A stretch of 64,000 bases of DNA from CAZMVU01 sp964569295. GTDB taxonomy: Bacteria; Hydrogenedentota; Hydrogenedentia; Hydrogenedentales; JAGMZX01. Below the pieces are notes generated by a model. It was not told the origin of the DNA and made no database searches. It worked only from the letters and a program-made list of their open reading frames with translations. The stretch's first letter is position 1. The number at the start of each line of letters is the position of its first letter. The position numbers were made by a program, and so were the translations under genes. Below, piece by piece: positions 33,069 through 43,900 of this stretch. Location: the NCBI GenBank assembly GCA_964569295.1, contig CAZMVU010000004.1, positions 7,380-71,379 of the forward strand. The letters run 5' to 3'.

Positions 33069-36000
33069 CTAGCGCCGTTCGAAGAATTTTACCGGCTGCT
33101 CTTCACCCGGCGCCTCGCCCGGCGGATACACGGTAAACGCCTTGACCGCGGGGCTCGGGTCGGGCGTACCGAAGGGGATTTGCGGCAGCATCGGCGCGGT
33201 GGGATCGGCCACGGAAATGACCGTCGCCACGAACCGGTAGTCCACCGCCCTCGGCGGCACCTCTTCAGGGCGTCCCTGCGCATCGTCCCCGAGTGCCCGG
33301 CCCCAGTAGTCATAGGGCAACTCGACAACGACAATACCGTTCGGGCCCGTCTGCTCGAAGTGCGCCGCCGGCAAAGGCGGCACATCGGTGGGTTCCGGCA
33401 CCTGCACCCCGTCGCGCAGCATGTGCCAACGCACGACGGCGCCCGGCGTCGCGCTCTGGTACGCGATGGTGAACCGCGCCAGAATCGGATCCGCCGCCGA
33501 GAAGGGCACTTGCGGCCCGCTGCCGATCGGCACGTCCTCCGGGCCGATCCGGGGTTCATCCCGGTAGCGGGGCGGCCGATCATAGAAGAACTCGCCGATC
33601 ACGCGCGTCTCGAGCGTGGGCGCGAGACCAGGGTTGAACCAGAAATCGTAGTCGATACTGAGGTCGATGCTTCCTGTGTCGTATGCAAGGTCAGCAAAGC
33701 CGTTCAGCCCTTCGCCCTGGGGCGCGGGCTGCACATTGCCCGCTTCGTCGACCCCGGCCACGGTAATCATGAGGAACCGGTTCTCATACTCCTGATCGCT
33801 GTACACGGCTTCCGGCACCCGGAACTGGCCATCACGGCTGTAACACGACCACCGGTCATCAATCGCCTCCCAGCCGCCGGCCGGATCCTCCGCCCACAGC
33901 CGCACGCTGTAGGCCGGGTCCGCCGGGCTTACGCCGCTCGGCGCCGGGGTCGGCCGGTCGAGGCCGAACGTGAAGCTGGGCGCCTCGGCCACCGCGCCAT
34001 TGTTTTTGGGCGACGTGATCTCGGCGGGGCTCGGCGGCAACCACCAGATTCCCGTGCTTTTGTAGTCCTGCGCGCTGCTCTTGTTGAACGCGCGGTCCAC
34101 GGCCACCGGCAGCATCTCGGTCATCCAGTTGTCGTTGTTAATCCGGTCCGCCGGCACCAGGTCCGAGAGTGTCCATGCGGGGCGGATGCTGAAGCCTTCT
34201 ACCTGGCCTGGCAGCACGGCTAGCGCTACCCGGTCGTCCGGGAACAGATCGCCGCTGAAGGGGTCAGCCCAGTGGGGCCGGGTGCGCCGCGCGATCGTGT
34301 CGGCGGTGTTGAACGTGTTGTCCGTCAGCACGTCACCCGCCGTGTCTCCCGTGCTCAGCTCGGCATCTGCATAATCCGGGAACCCGGCCACCTCGACCTC
34401 GGGCGCGTCCTCGGGCGCATAGTCGGTGAATTCCACCTCCACCCGGAAGCTTAGGTCCTGGAGCGTGTCAAGCGGGTCCACCGTCGCGCCGGTGGAATTC
34501 AGGAACACCTGCGGGTTGCGCTCACCGCCGGCCGCGCGCCGCAGCGCGGCGTTGTTCATCGGGAGATCGTCGCTCCCGGACGGCCAGAACCCTTCGCCCG
34601 CGCACAGGCTGATGCCCGGGGCGGACGCCTCGCCCTGCAAACCATTCATTGCGACGGCATTGGACAGCGTAGCGTCACCGGTCACCGGTGAGCCATTCAC
34701 GGTGAGCACCGGCGGTGTCGTGTCGATGACCGCGCGGTCACTGCGCTCGAGGGCGCTCGCCGTGACTTTATCGTCCCTCTCGTAGGCGCCCTTGCCCAGA
34801 AGCGGCTCACCCGGCACGTCGAGGTAAACCCGCATCCGCCCGTCGATGACCTGACCACCGACCTTGGTGGCGGAGACAGGCAGGGTCACGTGCCCCAGGC
34901 CGTCCCCGTCATTCACGATAGCCAGTTCGGCAACGGGTTCGGCCGGAATAGACGCCTGCCACGCGGCTTCCGGCACGAGTTGCACGTCCGTTCCCGGGTT
35001 GTTTGCCGCTTCGCCATAGATATTCACGGTGAGCGTGGCGCCCTGGCCGATATAGAAGGTCTCGGGGTCGGTCACGTAGTTGACCGAATAGTTCACATCC
35101 ACCTCGTAGTCGGTGTAGGTCCACAGCAGGTCTAAAGCGCCCACACCGGTCTGGTAATCGGCCCCGACCTGGGTGCGCGGGCGGCGGCGGGGCTCGCGTT
35201 CGAAGTCGTAGGTGCCGAAGCGCGCGAGGACCGATACGTTCGCCAGGGCCTCCATCAATGCGTCTCGCGCCGGCACCGCCACGGCCAGATCGCCCGGGAA
35301 CAGCGCGTTCGCGGCGAACACTACGCCGGTGGTTTCTGCGTCGACCTCGTCTTCAATATCGAAATCCGGGGACGTCTCATCCTCGCCGCCGTTGTAGACC
35401 GCGCCCGAGAGATTGCTCACGGCGCGGCCGGAGACACCGTTCGCCGCATCGATCCCGAGACCGCTGTTGAACACCAGTAACGAGCCATAGAGCCGGTGGT
35501 TACCGGCGTCGAGCTGGATGCCCGGCCCGGTGTTGAACAACATGGTGCACTGGCCGATATAGCTGGCGCCCCCGCCGAGGCGCAGGCCGGCCTCCCCGTT
35601 GAAGGCGAAGATGCTGTTGGCCGCGACCAGCGTGCTGCCGTTGAGGTCGATGCCGTGCGCAGTGAAGCCCCGGACCAGCACCCGGTCCATGATGAGCTGG
35701 CTGTCGTTAAACCCGAGCACGGCGTTCTGCGCGCCCACGCCGCGCAGCGTGAAGCCCTCGAGCGTGAGCCGGCTGTTGGGCGAAAGCTGGAACCTGCTCT
35801 CGCCGCCCGGCTCCGGCGGCTCGTCGGCGGGTCTGGCCGCCAGGCAGAAAGCGCGTTCGCCCTCACCGGCTTGCGCGTTGGCCCAGTAGAACTCGCACAC
35901 GGCGTCCTCATTTTCCAGGGGCGCTTCGGACATAATGGAAACCGCGCCGCTCTCGAGGCGGACCGGCAACGGCAGGACCGCGGTGTAGCGGTTCACGGTG

Positions 36001-37946
36001 TACTCCACACCGTCGACGGTTGGTGTACCCGCCAAGCAAACCGGCTCGGGCTCGATCGCGCCGAAGCTGAGGTAGGGAATAGCGTCCGATTCAGGCTCTT
36101 CGTCCCGATAGAATTCGATCCGGAAAGTGGGGTCTTCGTGGCCACAGTCGTTGCGCGTGCCGCCCCACCAGCTCACCCGGTAAATGTACCTCTCCTCGCC
36201 GGGGTCCAGCAGGTCAAAAGCGTCCCGCGGAACCGGGGCCTCGCCCTCATAGCTCCGTTCCAACTCGAAATCCACCGTGTTCCCCGGCTGCTCCGGTGGC
36301 TGGCTGAACGCAGGATCGCCGGGGCACGACAGATCGCCGCCCACGGAAACCGGCGCCCCTTTCAGACAGAAACCAGGCTCACCACTGTCCTCGTGCACGA
36401 GCCAGGAGAAGCTGCAATCGCCCTCGTCTTCCTCTTCTAATTTCTGCGCGGAAATCTCGATGGAGCCGTCCGGCAGGGCCAACGACGGTTCTGGGAACGT
36501 GGTCTCGAATTCGTAAATCCAGCGGTACTCGGGATCCGTCGGGTTAGGGGACAGATTTACCGGCCACCTCCGCGTACGGGCCGGGTAGATGTCCGTGTAT
36601 TTTTCGTACTCATTTCCTGGGTCATCGTACAAGGTAATCGTGAACCGGAGATCGTCGAAGTAGGGACCGCACACCTCGCCGCCGGCGCCGTCTTCTACGA
36701 TGCCCCACCAGCGCACACCGCCGATGGCGTCTGTAACGTTCTCGAAGCCGCTGCTCGCCGGAGAATCATTCTCATTGCTCTCGACCAGTTGGCCGCGTTC
36801 GTCCACGTCTACAAAAGCAACCGGCAGCTTCGAGAAAACCGCATCCCCCGGGCAGGTGGGATCAGGCGGGTCCACAGCCTTCATGCAGAACGCCGCATCC
36901 CCATCACCCTCGTATGCTACCAGGTTGCTGCCGTCACCGTCCTGGTCGGCGACAACGCGATCAGTCCCCTCTTCACTTTTCAGCCAGCCGAAGAGGCAGT
37001 CGTTCTCCTCATTGAAGGCATCGTTTTCGGCCGCCGCGATGGAAATCCAAGCATCCTTCATTCTTATCGGTTCCGGCAGGATGGTCTCGTATTCATAAAC
37101 GCTCAGTTCTTCGCCACCGAGATCCACCGTCTTCACGAGTCTGGCGATGACATCGAGTCCTTCAAAGTGCTGCACTTCCGGCATATTCAGCGGCAGATTC
37201 ATATTTGGCAAATCGGTAGTGGAATCTTCAGGCCGGATCTCGATGGTAAAGCGCGGGTTGTCGAGGTGTTCCTCGGTGCATGGTTCGGGACCGTCCCCGT
37301 CTTCCTGCCAGCGGATGCCCCACCAGCGCACCTGCAACCAGGGATCGTCTACAAATCCCCCGGCCGTTATGTCGTAGTCGTCATAGATGACCTGTTCGTT
37401 GCCGCGCCTGTTGCTGGACCAGGCCGCGTCGTCAATAGCCGTTATAGGATCAGCCGGTATTACCGGTGGCTGGCTGAACGCAGGACCGTCAGGACAGTCT
37501 TCGGTGGGATCGCCCACCTCCTCGCCTTCGCCTTCGCCCTCGCCTTCGCCTGGTCCCTCGCAGGAAACTCCGCCGTCGCCGCCGTCCTGGCCATCACCCG
37601 CGCCTTCCGTGCCTACATCGACGATCACATTGTAGGGTTCCCACGCATACGCGTCCGCGGCCCTGATGGTCAGGTTCTCGTTGTCGCCGAGCGTGTACGC
37701 GGTCTCGAGCGCGAATTCTTTCCCGTCGAGCACGATGGTATGGCCCGTCTCTTCCTCGCCGAGGGGCACGATATCCGTTGCATCGAGGGCGTCTTCGAGC
37801 GTTTCGAAGATGAAGGCCGGGTCCCTGTCCTCGTCGTCGCAGCCGTCCGGACACACGTAGAATGTTTCTGCCTGGGCCGGTTGCACCGCGAGGCCCATCC
37901 CGCCGATGACCAGGCCCGCGATCACGGCGCACTGTATACCGCGCAT
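33069..37946 (-). CDS. Large secreted protein with three repeated modules and a parallel beta-helix
   Basis: A 1625-residue exported protein (signal MRGIQCAVIAGLVIGGMGLA, cleavage after AQA). An EGEGEGEGEE linker near residue 137 leads to three related modules of about 150-200 residues starting CPDGPAFSQPP (about 153), CPGDAVFSKLP (362) and CPGDPAFSQPP (542). Each contains a V.WWG strand and ends in FCMKA, FCLKG or FCLAA. Residues about 720-850 are right-handed beta-helix repeats (RLTLEGFTLRG, QLIMDRVLVRG, STLVAANSIFAFN, ASYIGQCTMLFN). The rest has beta-sandwich-like stretches. AGGAG precedes the ATG. It starts 33 bases after the giant pseudopilin gene ends and is the likely cargo or surface partner of that system. 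Confidence 0.88.
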   Translation of the reverse strand: MRGIQCAVIAGLVIGGMGLAVQPAQAETFYVCPDGCDDEDRDPAFIFETLEDALDATDIVPLGEEETGHTIVLDGKEFALETAYTLGDNENLTIRAADAYAWEPYNVIVDVGTEGAGDGQDGGDGGVSCEGPGEGEGEGEGEEVGDPTEDCPDGPAFSQPPVIPADPITAIDDAAWSSNRRGNEQVIYDDYDITAGGFVDDPWLQVRWWGIRWQEDGDGPEPCTEEHLDNPRFTIEIRPEDSTTDLPNMNLPLNMPEVQHFEGLDVIARLVKTVDLGGEELSVYEYETILPEPIRMKDAWISIAAAENDAFNEENDCLFGWLKSEEGTDRVVADQDGDGSNLVAYEGDGDAAFCMKAVDPPDPTCPGDAVFSKLPVAFVDVDERGQLVESNENDSPASSGFENVTDAIGGVRWWGIVEDGAGGEVCGPYFDDLRFTITLYDDPGNEYEKYTDIYPARTRRWPVNLSPNPTDPEYRWIYEFETTFPEPSLALPDGSIEISAQKLEEEDEGDCSFSWLVHEDSGEPGFCLKGAPVSVGGDLSCPGDPAFSQPPEQPGNTVDFELERSYEGEAPVPRDAFDLLDPGEERYIYRVSWWGGTRNDCGHEDPTFRIEFYRDEEPESDAIPYLSFGAIEPEPVCLAGTPTVDGVEYTVNRYTAVLPLPVRLESGAVSIMSEAPLENEDAVCEFYWANAQAGEGERAFCLAARPADEPPEPGGESRFQLSPNSRLTLEGFTLRGVGAQNAVLGFNDSQLIMDRVLVRGFTAHGIDLNGSTLVAANSIFAFNGEAGLRLGGGASYIGQCTMLFNTGPGIQLDAGNHRLYGSLLVFNSGLGIDAANGVSGRAVSNLSGAVYNGGEDETSPDFDIEDEVDAETTGVVFAANALFPGDLAVAVPARDALMEALANVSVLARFGTYDFEREPRRRPRTQVGADYQTGVGALDLLWTYTDYEVDVNYSVNYVTDPETFYIGQGATLTVNIYGEAANNPGTDVQLVPEAAWQASIPAEPVAELAIVNDGDGLGHVTLPVSATKVGGQVIDGRMRVYLDVPGEPLLGKGAYERDDKVTASALERSDRAVIDTTPPVLTVNGSPVTGDATLSNAVAMNGLQGEASAPGISLCAGEGFWPSGSDDLPMNNAALRRAAGGERNPQVFLNSTGATVDPLDTLQDLSFRVEVEFTDYAPEDAPEVEVAGFPDYADAELSTGDTAGDVLTDNTFNTADTIARRTRPHWADPFSGDLFPDDRVALAVLPGQVEGFSIRPAWTLSDLVPADRINNDNWMTEMLPVAVDRAFNKSSAQDYKSTGIWWLPPSPAEITSPKNNGAVAEAPSFTFGLDRPTPAPSGVSPADPAYSVRLWAEDPAGGWEAIDDRWSCYSRDGQFRVPEAVYSDQEYENRFLMITVAGVDEAGNVQPAPQGEGLNGFADLAYDTGSIDLSIDYDFWFNPGLAPTLETRVIGEFFYDRPPRYRDEPRIGPEDVPIGSGPQVPFSAADPILARFTIAYQSATPGAVVRWHMLRDGVQVPEPTDVPPLPAAHFEQTGPNGIVVVELPYDYWGRALGDDAQGRPEEVPPRAVDYRFVATVISVADPTAPMLPQIPFGTPDPSPAVKAFTVYPPGEAPGEEQPVKFFERR

Positions 37947-37979
37947 AACACAATCTCCTGTGTTCCGTCGCCGCCCCGT

Positions 37980-40900
37980 TTAGTCCGTACGCAACGGCTG
38001 GGGCGTTGGCCGCGGGGTCCGGCGTTCGTACACCGAGGTCACCCGCGATTCCGCTGTCGCCACGAATTCGTCGTCATCACGGTAATTTATGAATCCGTCG
38101 TTGTTGAGATCGATTCCATAGCCGGACTGCACCGTGGCCTTGATGCGGAACAGATCGGACCGGGTAGTCACCATGTTGGCCATGCGGCGGAAGCGTTGAT
38201 AAATGTCGTTGAAGCGTGCGTCCGGGTTGTCCGCATTGCTCAGGGGATAGACCTGCTTGAAGCGGTCATCGAGTCCCGGGTCCCGCTCATTGGCGAACAT
38301 GCTGCTGTTGAGTGTGAGCTGGGCCGGGCTCGTGTAGTAGCGGCCGTCCATGTGCTCGGGCATGCCCTCCTTGAGCAGGCCCGTGAGCTGCAAGGACGCA
38401 CTGCGCATCTCTCCGACATCGCGCAGCACGGCCCGGGGGTCCGACTCGCCGTCGATGGGCGCCACGTTGCGCAGGGGCGGCACGGCACGGCCCGAGAACT
38501 CTTCCGGCGTGGGCCAGGGGGCGCCCGGCGCATAGTCTAGCTCGGGCGCCACGCTCGGCATGTCGAGGTTGTCCCGGTAGTAGGTGTTGAAGTTATTGTC
38601 CGTGTTCTCGAGGTCGCCGTTGATGATACCGGGCAGCCCCATGAGCACATTGAAGAGCTGGGGCGTATTCTCGTTGCCGGCCAGCATGGTTTCGCTGGTG
38701 TTCACATTGACCCGCCCGCGGGTGCGCCCACGCGGCGCGAGCACGACATGGGTGATCATGTTGGGCACGGCGGCGGGCGACACATTGCGCACGCGCAGGG
38801 CGAGGTAGTTGTCGGTCACCTCGACGCGTATGGGCCGCCAGTTGCTGTAGCCCGGTTCGCCATAGAGGACATAGCCGTTCGTGCCGGGCTGGCGCACCAC
38901 GCCCTCCCACAAATCGGCCGGGTTGCCCACGGTGGGGTCGCCGGGGAAATTGGTGTCCGGTGGTTCGAGGGCCTCGATGGGGAATTCCTCATCCGTCACG
39001 CCCGGCGCGACGGCGCGATCGCCGCGCAGAACGCCGCTGGTCCGCGTGCGGCTGGTGTGGACTTCCATCTCGAGCGCCATGTTCATCTCATTGCCGGCGA
39101 GGGCGTCTGCATCGGGGAGGTGCCGGCCGATGGTCACGGCGCCGTCGCCGGTATTGGTCGGCTGGAGCAGGTTTTGGCCCGCCCAGGGCGGGTTGTCCGG
39201 GCCGTCCGCCGTGACGGCGGCGGGGAGCTGCGCGCTCGTGGCCATGTTGTCGCCGCGCGCCAGAGCCTGGCGCAGCCCGGGGATGAACGTGCCCACGTAC
39301 AGCGTGTATACGCCGTTCTCGAGGCCGTCGTCCGCGTCCCACTCGAAGAGCCCCTCGGCACGCTGCACGCGGTGCCGTGTGGCGGCCGGGGTGCCGGGCG
39401 CGCCGTCCGGTACATTCTGTGCCACATAGGCCACCACGCGCTTCTCGACCGGCCAGCGCCCGGCGAATCGGTCGAGGCTCGAGGCGTCCTGCTGCGGGCG
39501 GTAGCCGGGAAACACGCTGTGTATCAGCCAGTTGCCTTGCTGCCAATAGAGCTGGTAGGGGTTGAACAACGTGGGCCATCGCGGCAAGACCACGCTGCTA
39601 TCGGCCGAGACAACGTCTCCGTCCTGGAAGTCCACGATGGGCAGGTTGGTGTAGCGAATACCCGTTTCCCGCATGTCCGGTTCGTCGGGGAAGGCGAACA
39701 TGAAGACCGGGGTCCAGGCCGCCGGGGCGCGCGGGTTCGGGGCGCCAGCGTCGTCGCCGCTCCACGCATAGAGATCGGCGATATCCACACCCAACGCCGC
39801 GGCTTCACCCCGGTTCGGGCGGATGGGCCGGTAGGTGGCCTGGCCCACGGTGAGCACGATGCTGTCCGTGCTGACCGTGTCGATGGCGCTGGTGAGCAGG
39901 TCTTCCGCGGGCAGCTCGGTATCGATCTGGTGCCGCACGAGCGGTGTGTCGTTGCCGGCAATCCTGCCCCGGTCGGCCTGGCCCAACAGGCCGCTGCGCA
40001 GGTTGATCGGGTCGTAATGCGGGAAGGTGTCGCCGCCGGGGCCGCCGGAAACGGTCTGATTCACGCGGACCATCGGGTTCAGATACGTGAGGTCAGTGGA
40101 CCCCACCGTTTGCCGGGTGTTGAGCATGAGGTGGTCGAAGCGCACCCGGGGCAGGCCCAGCAACTCGCCCGGCGAGGCGAATTGGTGGTTGCGGATGCCG
40201 GCCATGCGCAACCCGAACGACGGGTTGTCGAGGTCAATGAAATCGCCGCTGTCGGGACCAACGTATAAGGGAAACTCCTCGCGCTGCGGCGCGCCCTCGA
40301 GCGGCGCGCCATCGAGCAGCGCGCCCTCGAGCAGCGTGGTGGCGAGGTTGCGGCGCAGGGGCGTGCCGCTGTAGGCATGGCCGAACAGGAGCTTGCGCGC
40401 ATCGAGTTGGTCCTCAGACAACGGCTCGAGGTCGGGGTCGAACCGGAAGTAGGCGTAATTCTGGCCAAGGTCAGGGCCGTCATAGAACGGGGGCGGCCAA
40501 TTGTCATGGTCCTGCTCGCGCTCCCACGGTGTGATGCTCTCGGCCCAGTCGTCGTAGTTGCCGTCGGTGGCCTGCCAGCGGTTGCGCGTGCCGAAGCGGT
40601 CGCCGTGATACATCGGGTGCTTGCGCTCGAGGGACCGGTAGAAATCGAGCCCCATGTGGTTCGGCGACCAGGCGGTCGGATAGTCCGGGTTCAGGTTGAC
40701 GCTATAGGGCGAGGGCACCACGTCGTCGATGCTGCGGTTCTCGACGTCCACCTGGTTGTAGGTGACCCGGTCCACCACGCGCCCACCCTGGTCGGGGGGG
40801 GCGTCGTAGAGCGACACGATCACGTTGTCGCCGGGGAACCAGCGCCGCTGCACGAAGGCCTTCCACTCCGGCGGATCCAGCTCGGAACCGATGTACGGCG

Positions 40901-43900
40901 CGGGCACGGTGTTCGGGTGCGTGGCGCCGTCGATAGGCCATTCGTAGCGCTCGACGTACTGGTCGCCGCCGACGCCCGTGAAGAACAGGCTCTCCGCATC
41001 CGCCTCGATGCCCTGGTCGCCACCGGCGACCAGGTGCAGGTCGTACAACACGCCGCCCCGGTTGTGGAACACGAACGGCAGGTTCACGCCGCTATAGTCG
41101 CCGGCATAGAAGAATTGGCCGTTGAGGAGCTTCCGGCCCTCGTCGATGCCCTCATCGGGTTCGTCGATGAAACCGTCGAGGTCGTTGTCCACCATGTCCG
41201 AGGCCAATACGCCGCGCATGAAACCGTCCCGGGTTTCATAGCCGCCGTCGCCGTCGTTGTCCACGCCGTCGAACTCGGGGTAATTCGGGAAAATGCCGCC
41301 CTGAAGCACAATCTCCACGATGTCTTCCAGGTCTTCCGGCGGATTCTCCCAAATAAGCGGTACAATACGGTCCCAGGGCTTGTTCGGGCCTTGCAGCACG
41401 CCCGGGATATCCGGTGTCGAGCGGTAGGTGGCGTCGGAAGACACGGCGGCATCGCCAACACCGTCGCCGTCGCGGTCGACGAAATCGGCATAGTTTACGC
41501 TTTCCGGGTCTTCTTCACTGGGCGCGGGGTCTGAACCGGCCCTGAAGTCGTCCAGGTTCGGCGAATAGCGCTGGAACACACTGCCCGTCGGGTCAACGGC
41601 CTCGTCGGCCTCTTCTTCACCCGGATTGTACTGGTAGTTGTAGCGCACGTCGGCATAGGGGATGGGCGGCGCGGTGACGAAGGCGTAGGGCTCGGCGAAG
41701 ACGTCGCCGGTGCCAATCGCGCCCTGGGCGGCGCCGATGCCATTGCGGGAAACCAGGGGGGCGTTCGGGTCGGCGTCTATCCGCTGGAACAGGTCGAACT
41801 TGTCTACCGTAAGCAGGACCATGCCGCCGGGGGCCATGACCGTGCCGTCGGGGATGGTCAGGGCGCGCGGCGCCTGGCTGAGCTGGTCATCGATTGTGAC
41901 GCCGGATACCTGCGGAATCCCCGTCTCGAGGGCCCAGCCGCTGATGTCGACGGGGTCGTCGCTGGTGTTCACCAGCTCGACCCACTCGTGGTCCGGTTCC
42001 TGGCTGAAGTCGAAGAAGTTGATCTCGAGGGAATCGCCGTCCTCGATGTCCGCTTCCGGATCAAGCATGATAGCCACGTTCAGCGCGAAACCCGGTGGCG
42101 GCACCAGCACCGTGTGCGTGCCGGGAATTTCAGTATCGCCGGAACCATCGGGCACTTCCAGTGGCGCATAGGGGCTCAGCGCGCCCAGGCCCGTCCGCAA
42201 CGAGCCGCCGGCTGTGCGGCCCGGGTTTTCCGTGACCGCGAGGCCAGGCTCGAAGTAGCTGGCGGGGTTGATAAAATCCGGGTTGACGTTTAACAAGGCG
42301 GTGATGAAGCCGTCCACTGGATCAAGCATCGCGTCGATCGGTTGCTCATGCGGGTTGCCGTCGAGGAAGACCCAGCCACGGCGCTTGCGGTTGCTGCCGT
42401 CGATGGCCATGTGCTCTTCGCGCACCTCCTGGAAGGCATTTGCGATGAAATCGCCTTGCGGCCTATCCGGTTGCAACCAGAGGTTCATACCCGGTAATGG
42501 CTCGAAAGGCCGGTTGCCGATCAGCTGGGCAAGGAAGTACATATCTTCGAGAATGGTGGTGGCCTGTTCACCGGTATCGGTGTCGGCGTACGGTTGGATC
42601 GCGCCGTTGGTCTCGAAGGCATCGTCGTCGATCGGTACGTATTTGATCGCGTACTTGATCTTGCCGCCCTCGGTAACGCTCATCTGACCGGCACCGGCGG
42701 CGATGTTCATGGTGAGGTAGTAGCGGCCCTGGGGCAGGCCGGGGCCGGCCACAAAGAGGTACTCGATGGCATTGGGCAGGCTTTGCTGGTGCTCCTCGAT
42801 GCGTGAATTCCGGTCGGGGTTGTCAATATCTTCCGGGTCAATACCGCGGGTCCACTGGCGGGTGGTGGAGACGAGCGTGTTTTCGCCCAGTACGCCGGGC
42901 CCGCCGGCCGCGTCATATAGGCCCCAGTCCCCGACACCCAGATCCCTGTCGTCCAACCGGTCGAAAACGGTCGCCAGGGTCTGCGTTCGTATGGGGAACT
43001 CGGGCAGATCGGCGACAAAAGTGGGCTCGCCGTCCTCGTCGATTCCCATGGTGACATTGTAGAACGGCGTCGGGTCGCGGTCGACGCTGTAGGCGTTGAC
43101 CGGCTGGGTACCCGGGAAATTCACGGCATCGGGTGTGGCTTCGGCTTCGACGCGGCGCACGGCGCGGACCATGATCTCGTTGATCTTGACGGCCTCGTTG
43201 CCGGCGGCGGTGTAGGTGATACGGCGTTCCTGGGGCTTGACGACAATGTCGCCGCCGACGTCGGCCACCTGCTCGACGCGGTCGGCCCACCAGGTATCCT
43301 TGATCTCGAGGTTCGGGAAGGTGTCGTCCTCGAGCTGGTTTTCGGCGTACTGCTGGACGTCCTCGAGGTGCATGAGTTCTTTTTCGGGAATCTCCTCGCG
43401 CGGGCCGGGGTCGTCGAAGGGGTAGTCGTTGAAGAGGGAACCCCATTGGAAGACGTCTTCCTCCGGATCGCCGGCGGCGGCCGCGGCGTGTTCCTCGGGG
43501 CGATTGATGAGATCGTGCGGCTCGGTGGTGAGCACGGTGCGGGCATGGTCGCGGTCGCGCGCGTCGGCGATGTCGACGGCGGTGAGCATGGCGCTGAGAA
43601 TCGGGTCCTCGGGCATGCGGTGGCCGAGCGCGGGGTTGCTCGAGGGGAACACATCGCTGGGTCCGCCCGCCTCGTTGAGGCCGTCGTAGGGTTCGTACTG
43701 GGGCAGGCCCACGCCGGTGTCCTCGTTGTAGTCTACATACACGTCATAGAGGAAGCCGGCGGGGCCGTTGTGCCTAATGGACTCGGGCGCGCGCACGGCG
43801 ACATCGGCCTGGCGCAGACCCTGGAAGAACTGGCGCGCGGGAATGGGCGGGGCGTCGGCATCGGACTGCAAGAGATAGGGCTGATCGAGCGCGGGGAATT

